Shown one piece after another: positions 59,285 through 64,000 of a stretch of 64,000 bases of DNA. The stretch comes from Syntrophales bacterium (GTDB taxonomy: Bacteria > Desulfobacterota > Syntrophia > Syntrophales > PHBD01): assembly GCA_035363115.1 (NCBI GenBank), contig DAOSEM010000012.1:37546-101545 (forward strand). Direction: 5' to 3'. A program made the translations under genes and the position numbers. The notes under the pieces are model-generated. The model had not been told where the DNA came from, did no database searches, and saw only the letters and a program-made list of their open reading frames with translations. The number at the start of each line of letters is the position of its first letter. Position 1 is the stretch's first letter.

Positions 59285-59408
59285 GAGGCCACTCAAAAAT
59301 GCCCGGCGGCGAGGCCCCCGAGTCCCGAGGCGCGAGGCGTATTCATGAACGTACGCCGCAGCAATGGAGGGCGAGGGAAACGCAGCAGAGGGGCATTTTT
59401 CAGCGGCA
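59285..59408 (+). repeat. Palindromic intergenic repeat, copy R5
   Basis: It runs from GAGGCCACTCAAAAATGCCCGG through the centre GAACGTACGCCGCAGC to GAGGGAAACGCAGCA and GCATTTTTCAGCGGCA. This full-length copy interrupts module 2 between its first DUF35 and type-a genes. Confidence 0.7.
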
Positions 59409-59449
59409 TCGCTGATACTCAGGCGGAAAAGACAGAGCGAGGGACAAAC

Positions 59450-60592
59450 ATGGAGAAAACGGCAATCGTCGGCGTAGCGCAGACGAAGTACGAGCGGAGG
59501 AAGAAGGACCGGATCTTCGCGGACATGGTATTCGACGTGACGCGGGGGGCGCTGGAGGATGCGGGTCTGACGATCGACGACATCGACAGCGTGGTGACGG
59601 TTTCGAACGATTTTTACGACGGCCGGACGATTTCGGGGATGGCCGTCGGGGACGCCTCGGGCGGGCAGGACAAGAACATCTCGACGGTGTCGGGGGACGG
59701 GACGTTCGGGGCATTTTACGGGTTGATGCGGGTGTTGTCGGGGTACAAGGCGACGATCGTGGTGGCGCACTACAAGGGGAGCGAGGGGAGCGTACCGGTC
59801 ACGACAAACGGGATGTTCGACCCGATCTTCCAGCGTCACCTGGGGATCGACGCGATTTCCTCGGCGGCGCTGCAGGCGAGCGCGTACATGAGGCGGTACG
59901 GGATCACCGAGGAGGAGATCGCGGCGGTGTCTGTGAAGAACCACGGGAACGCGCGGAACAATCCGTTTGCGCAGCTGCCGCTGTCGATCACGGTGGAGGA
60001 CGTGCTGCGGTCGCGGAAGATCGCGGATCCGCTGAAGCTTTTGGACTGCTGCCCGGTGAGCGACGGGGCGGCGGCGGTCATCATCGCGAACGAGGCGGTG
60101 GCGGCGAAGGCGAAGTCGAAGCCGGTGTGGATCAAGGGCGTGGCGCACTGCTGCGAGGACTACCTTCTGGGGGACCGGGACCTGGCGGACCCGGTGGCGC
60201 TGAAGGAGGCGGCGAAGCGGGCGTACGCCATGGCGGGGATCGCGAATCCGCTGGAGGAGATCGACGTGGCGGAGGTCCTGGAGCCGTTCGGCTACATGGA
60301 GCCCTTGTGGCTGGAGGGTCTCGGGATTTGCGGGGCCGGGGCCGGCGCGAAGCTGGCGGTCCGGGGCGTGACGGCGATGGGCGGGAAGCTGCCGGTGAAT
60401 CCGTCGGGCGGCGCGCTGTCGGCGAACCCGATCCTGGTGGCGGGCCTGGCCCGCCTGATCGAGGCGTCGCTGCAGGTTCGGGGCGAGGCGGGAGCGCGGC
60501 AGGTACCGGGCGCGGAGACGGCGCTGGCGCAGGGGTATCACGGACCCTGCGGGCAGAGCCAGTGCGTGTGGATCGTCAGCGGGAAGCAGTGA
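59450..60592 (+). CDS. Thiolase-like protein lacking catalytic residues (type a, module 2)
   Basis: This 380-residue protein is a clear paralogue of 50327-51472 (TAIVGVAQTKYER, GVTAMGGKLPVNPSGGALSANPILVAGL, GPCGQSQCVWI). The nucleophile position reads TVSGDGTFGAFYG with no Cys, and the His loop is lost. GAGGG precedes the ATG at 59450. Its codon use is strongly shifted to GCG/TCG/GGG. It should form the second heteromeric complex with 60601-61761 and the flanking DUF35 proteins. Confidence 0.85.
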   Translation: MEKTAIVGVAQTKYERRKKDRIFADMVFDVTRGALEDAGLTIDDIDSVVTVSNDFYDGRTISGMAVGDASGGQDKNISTVSGDGTFGAFYGLMRVLSGYKATIVVAHYKGSEGSVPVTTNGMFDPIFQRHLGIDAISSAALQASAYMRRYGITEEEIAAVSVKNHGNARNNPFAQLPLSITVEDVLRSRKIADPLKLLDCCPVSDGAAAVIIANEAVAAKAKSKPVWIKGVAHCCEDYLLGDRDLADPVALKEAAKRAYAMAGIANPLEEIDVAEVLEPFGYMEPLWLEGLGICGAGAGAKLAVRGVTAMGGKLPVNPSGGALSANPILVAGLARLIEASLQVRGEAGARQVPGAETALAQGYHGPCGQSQCVWIVSGKQ

Positions 60593-60600
60593 GGTGAGCC

Positions 60601-61761
60601 ATGGGAAGAAGAGTAGCGATCGTAGGAACGGGACAGACCTATCACAAGAGCCACCGTCCGGACGTGACGTCGAAGGAGATGATCAAGGAGGCGGTGGACG
60701 CGGCGCTTCTGGATGCGGGGATCACGATCCGGGAGATTGACGCCATCGTGATCGGGAACATGGATCACTTCGAGTCGATCAACGCGGTGGACACATACAG
60801 CGTGGAGGGCTCCGGGGCGTATATGAAACCGGTCATGAAGGTTTCGACGGGCGGGACGACGGGCGCGACGGTGGCGATTGCGGCGTATTACCACGTGGCG
60901 TCGGGACTGTTCGACCGGGTGCTGGCGATCGGATTCGAGAAGAACTCGGAGAGCGACACGACGGGTGCGATCATCACGTGTTCGGACGCGATCTGGGACC
61001 GGTTTTCGTATTCCGGGGCGATCCCGAGCCTGGCGACGGAGGCGACGGCGTACATGGAGCAGTACGGGGCGCGGCAGGAGGACGCGGCCCTGGTTGGGGA
61101 GCGGGACCGGAACCACGCGATGAACAATCCGTACGCGCACCTGCGTCGGCCGCTGACGGTGTCGGACATCATGGCGTCGCCGATGCTGGCGTACCCGATC
61201 AAGCTGGGGGACATCTGCCCTCGGAGCGACGGGGCGTGCGCCTGCGTGCTGGCGTCGGACGGGACGGCCGAGAAGATGACGAAGACGCCGGCGTGGTTCA
61301 AGGCGGCGGCGGTTCGTCACACGTACACGTGGTTCGGGGACTCGACGGACTACACGAAGGGCCTGGTGTCGATGCAGCGGGCGGCGCAGGACGCGTATAG
61401 CCAGGCGGGGATCACCAATCCCGTGGAGGAGATCGACGTGGCGGAGCTGTACCTTCCCTACACGTGGGCGGGGCTGAAGTGGATCGAGGACATCGGGTTC
61501 TGCGGCCGCGGGGAGGCCCCGAAGTTTGTGGGGGAGGGGAACACGCACATGGGCGGGAAGCTGCCGGTCAACCCCTCGGGGGGCGTGATCTCGACGAACT
61601 GCATTGGTGCGACGGCGCTGCTCCGGGTGGCCGAGGCGGCGATTCAGGTGATGGGCAAGGGCGGCCAGCGTCAGGTTCCGGACGTCCGGAACGCGCTGGC
61701 GACGGGCTTCGGAGGCTGCTTCTGGTCGGACGTGGTCATCCTGAGCTCGGAGAAGCCGTAA
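60601..61761 (+). CDS. Thiolase-like protein lacking catalytic residues (type b, module 2)
   Basis: This 386-residue protein is the paralogue of 51489-52658: RVAIVGTGQTYHKSHRPDV, VSTGGTTGATVAIAAYYHVASGLFD in place of the nucleophile region, and VNPSGGVISTNCIGATALLR in place of the His loop. Both type-b proteins share the STNCIGA sequence, whose Cys may have its own function. It starts 8 nt after the type-a stop. Confidence 0.85.
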   Translation: MGRRVAIVGTGQTYHKSHRPDVTSKEMIKEAVDAALLDAGITIREIDAIVIGNMDHFESINAVDTYSVEGSGAYMKPVMKVSTGGTTGATVAIAAYYHVASGLFDRVLAIGFEKNSESDTTGAIITCSDAIWDRFSYSGAIPSLATEATAYMEQYGARQEDAALVGERDRNHAMNNPYAHLRRPLTVSDIMASPMLAYPIKLGDICPRSDGACACVLASDGTAEKMTKTPAWFKAAAVRHTYTWFGDSTDYTKGLVSMQRAAQDAYSQAGITNPVEEIDVAELYLPYTWAGLKWIEDIGFCGRGEAPKFVGEGNTHMGGKLPVNPSGGVISTNCIGATALLRVAEAAIQVMGKGGQRQVPDVRNALATGFGGCFWSDVVILSSEKP

Positions 61762-61777
61762 GGATAGAGGAGGAGCC

Positions 61778-62257
61778 ATGTCAACGGAAAACAAAGCGAG
61801 CGAGCCGCTCCAGGTGATGTTTACCCATGCGATGCCGTACGAGTGGTCGATCGGGCTGTACGGGAGCGTATTTTTCCAGGAGATCAGGAAGAACCGGCGG
61901 TTCACGGGGATCAGGTGCCCCGGCTGCGGGCTGGTGTACGTGCCTCCGCGGCGGGTGTGCGGACCGTGCTTCCGGGAGCTGACGGAGCTGGTTCCGCTGT
62001 CGGACACGGGGGTGATCACGGCCTTTTCGGTGGTGAACTACCCGTTCATCGACCCGAACACGGGGAAGCAGCGTCCGATCCCGTACACCTACGGGTACAT
62101 CCAGCTGGACGGGGCGGACAACATTTTTTCGCACCTGATCAACGAGACGGACCTGGAGAAGATCAAGGTGGGCATGAAGGTCCGGGCGGTCTTCAAGGAC
62201 CCCGCGGAGATGCAGGGAAACATCCAGGACGTCAAGTACTTCGACATCATACGCTGA
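61778..62257 (+). CDS. DUF35 OB-fold/zinc-ribbon protein (type c, module 2)
   Basis: This 159-residue protein has GIRCPGCGLVYVPPRRVCGPCFRELTELVPL and an OB-fold with VVNYPFIDPNTGKQRPIPYTYGYIQLDGADNIFSHLI. The DPNTGK insertion links it to 52669-53175 (DPTTGK). It closes module 2. Confidence 0.9.
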   Translation: MSTENKASEPLQVMFTHAMPYEWSIGLYGSVFFQEIRKNRRFTGIRCPGCGLVYVPPRRVCGPCFRELTELVPLSDTGVITAFSVVNYPFIDPNTGKQRPIPYTYGYIQLDGADNIFSHLINETDLEKIKVGMKVRAVFKDPAEMQGNIQDVKYFDIIR

Positions 62258-62283
62258 TCTGAAAAAAGGAGGATCATCATCCC

Positions 62284-63825
62284 ATGAACATGGCGGCGTA
62301 TCTGATCGACGGCATCAATAAGTTCGGAGAATACGAACAGTTCATCCACATTGCGAACGACAGGCGGACGACCCTCACGAACACGGAGATCGACCGGCGG
62401 TCGCGGGCACTGGCAACGGGCCTCCAGAAGGCCGGCATCGAAAAGGGAGACATCGTGGGGGTCATGGTCAGCAACATCCTCGAGGTCCCGGAGCTCATGA
62501 ACGGCATCATGCGCATGGGCGCCGCGTACCTGCCCATCATCTTCATGCTGACCCCCAAGGAGATCCGCTACATCCTGGAAGACTCCCAGGCCCGGATCCT
62601 CATCACGGAAAAAAACATGTGGCCGAAGATGAAGGAGGCCCTCGAAGGGAACGCCTTCGTGAAGCAGATCATCGTCATCGGCGCCGGGCCGGGGGACGAC
62701 CTGCCGGAGAATTTCATTCCCTACGAGGTCTTCGTCGCCAACGACGGCTCCCTGGGAGACGTCCGGGACCTGTCGCCCGACGACCTGGGCATCCTGATGT
62801 ACACCTCCGGCTCCACGGGGTTTCCCAAGGGTGTCATGCTGACCCACGGGAATCTGATCGGGAACATGCTCCAGGGATTCAAGGTGTGGCCTTACGAGGA
62901 GCGCAAGGAAGTGTCGTACGCCTGCGTCCCCATGAACCACATCTACGGCTGCCTGGGGTACCACGAGGCCTGCTACTTCGGCGGGAAGCTCATCCTGGTT
63001 CCCCCCTTCGACCCGGTCAAGGTCCTCGAGCACATGACCGAGTTCAAGGTGTCCGTGACGGGCCTGGTGCCGACCATGATCATCCTGATGATGATGGTCT
63101 TCGATCCGGCCAGGCATAACCTGAAGAGCATGAAATACTGCGTCAGTGCCGGGGCACCCCTGGCGGAGGAGACCCTGCTCAAGGCCCAGGAGATGTTCGG
63201 CATCAAGATCTACCACGGGTACGGCTGCACGGAGGCGGGACCCACCATCGCCCGCCAGCCGAGGGAGGGGAAGTTCAAGCCGGGCTCCGTCGGCCCGGCG
63301 CTCCCCGGCGTGGAAATGAGGCTGGTGGACGACGACGGCAAGGATGTGCCCCGGGGAGAGACCGGCGAGATCATCATCAAGGGTCCCGGCGTGACGAAGG
63401 GGTACTGGAACAAGCCGAAGGAGACGGCGGAAGCGCTCCGCGACGGATGGCTCCATACCGGCGACCTGGGTCGCCTGGACGAGGATGGAGAGCTCTTCAT
63501 CGTCGGCCGCAAGAAGGACCTGATCATCAAGGGCGGGGAGAACATCGACCCGGGCGTCTCGGAAAACGTCCTGGCGAAGCACCCGGCGGTCATGATGGTC
63601 GCCACCGTCGGCATCCCCGACGCCAAGTACGGAGAGGAGGTCGGCTCAGCGGTGGTCCTCAAGCCGGGGCAGCAGGCGACCGAAGAGGAGATCCTGGCCT
63701 ACGCGAAGGAGCACCTCCACCCGTTCGTGGCACCGAAACGGATCTTCTTCATGCCCTCCTTTCCCATGACGGGAACGGGCAAAGTCCTCAAGCGGGAAAT
63801 CAAGGAGATGGTGAAAACCATGTAG
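62284..63825 (+). CDS. Acyl-CoA synthetase (AMP-forming)
   Basis: This 513-residue ligase has LMYTSGSTGFPKGVMLTHGNL, YHGYGCTEAGPTIAR, the GDLGRLDEDGELFIVGRKKDLIIKGGENIDPG hinge and the catalytic Lys in FPMTGTGKVLKREIKEM. It activates a carboxylic acid to a CoA thioester. AAGGAGG lies 8-13 nt before the ATG. Codon use returns to the GCC-rich type of the surrounding genome. It is the third AMP-forming ligase of the region. Confidence 0.93.
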   Translation: MNMAAYLIDGINKFGEYEQFIHIANDRRTTLTNTEIDRRSRALATGLQKAGIEKGDIVGVMVSNILEVPELMNGIMRMGAAYLPIIFMLTPKEIRYILEDSQARILITEKNMWPKMKEALEGNAFVKQIIVIGAGPGDDLPENFIPYEVFVANDGSLGDVRDLSPDDLGILMYTSGSTGFPKGVMLTHGNLIGNMLQGFKVWPYEERKEVSYACVPMNHIYGCLGYHEACYFGGKLILVPPFDPVKVLEHMTEFKVSVTGLVPTMIILMMMVFDPARHNLKSMKYCVSAGAPLAEETLLKAQEMFGIKIYHGYGCTEAGPTIARQPREGKFKPGSVGPALPGVEMRLVDDDGKDVPRGETGEIIIKGPGVTKGYWNKPKETAEALRDGWLHTGDLGRLDEDGELFIVGRKKDLIIKGGENIDPGVSENVLAKHPAVMMVATVGIPDAKYGEEVGSAVVLKPGQQATEEEILAYAKEHLHPFVAPKRIFFMPSFPMTGTGKVLKREIKEMVKTM

Positions 63826-63912
63826 AAACGGCGGCATCCCCGGCGGACGGCGCTGAAAGGCCGCAGGGGACGCCTTGAATGACGGAACGAGAACAGAAAG
63901 GAAATGCGAACC

Positions 63913-64000
63913 ATGATCAAGAAGCTTTGTGTGATCGGCGCGGGCACCATGGGGGCGGGGATCGCCCAGGTGGCCGTCGAGAAGGGCGTCGAGGTGACGA
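63913..64000 (+). CDS. 3-hydroxyacyl-CoA dehydrogenase, N-terminal part (partial)
   Basis: The gene starts at the ATG at 63913 and runs off the window. The 29 visible residues, MIKKLCVIGAGTMGAGIAQV and onward, are the Rossmann NAD-binding start of 3-hydroxyacyl-CoA (or 3-hydroxybutyryl-CoA) dehydrogenase. It would be the second such enzyme in the region. Confidence 0.85.
   Translation, partial: MIKKLCVIGAGTMGAGIAQVAVEKGVEVT

Overview
The window looks like chromosomal DNA of a GC-rich anaerobic bacterium of the Desulfobacterota (former Deltaproteobacteria), most like Syntrophales (Syntrophus/Smithella relatives). This is inferred from protein families (DUF6178, DUF35/thiolase-like pairs, BKACE, several AMP-forming acyl-CoA ligases), gene order and a family of about 120-bp palindromic intergenic repeats. 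No 16S rRNA gene is present to confirm it.

Layout. (1) 1-8254: chromosomal genes: EamA transporter, long-chain acyl-CoA ligase, a large unrecognised protein, small exported proteins (one built of 20-residue CxxC repeats), a YgaP-like membrane protein and a phasin-like protein. (2) 8255-23418: a 15.2-kb integrative element in the 3' half of tRNA-Arg(CCU), bounded by perfect 55-bp direct repeats. It carries a tyrosine integrase, a lipoprotein, an AT-rich two-gene module (DNA methyltransferase plus GHKL ATPase, a candidate defence system), a replication operon (small HTH proteins, CHC2 primase, RepA-like ATPase, Cys-rich protein) and, unusually, an hsp20-groES-groEL-DUF6178 cluster. (3) 23471-36226: housekeeping genes: tRNA-Ala and rpsT, then a long minus-strand run DUF177-rpmF-fabD-acpP-fabF-rpiB-glyA-dCMP deaminase-nrdR-ribE-ribBA-ribH-nusB-leuS-lptE. 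plsX, fabH, fabG and ribD, which often sit in such runs, are absent. (4) 36256-64000: a catabolic region of CoA-thioester chemistry on the plus strand.

Region 4 opens with a TetR-regulated operon (CoA-transferase, TetR, acyl-CoA dehydrogenase, MaoC hydratase, phosphatase, second acyl-CoA dehydrogenase). It continues with a PHP phosphoesterase, acyl/aryl-CoA ligases, 3-hydroxyacyl-CoA dehydrogenases, an enoyl-CoA hydratase, two normal thiolases, a BKACE enzyme, a CrtC/AttH-like protein and a phytoene-desaturase-like flavoprotein. Its most unusual content is two paralogous modules, each with two thiolase-fold proteins lacking the catalytic Cys and His and two DUF35 zinc-ribbon/OB proteins. Together these suggest activation of an unknown carboxylic acid, perhaps cyclic or isoprenoid, followed by beta-oxidation-like steps and an unusual C-C cleavage.

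A 14-bp palindrome, TGACTGGTCAGTCA, occurs exactly before the CoA-transferase operon and before the ligase at 43772, and nearly exactly (12/14) before the long-chain ligase at 1730-3523. This suggests one TetR regulon spanning both ends of the window.
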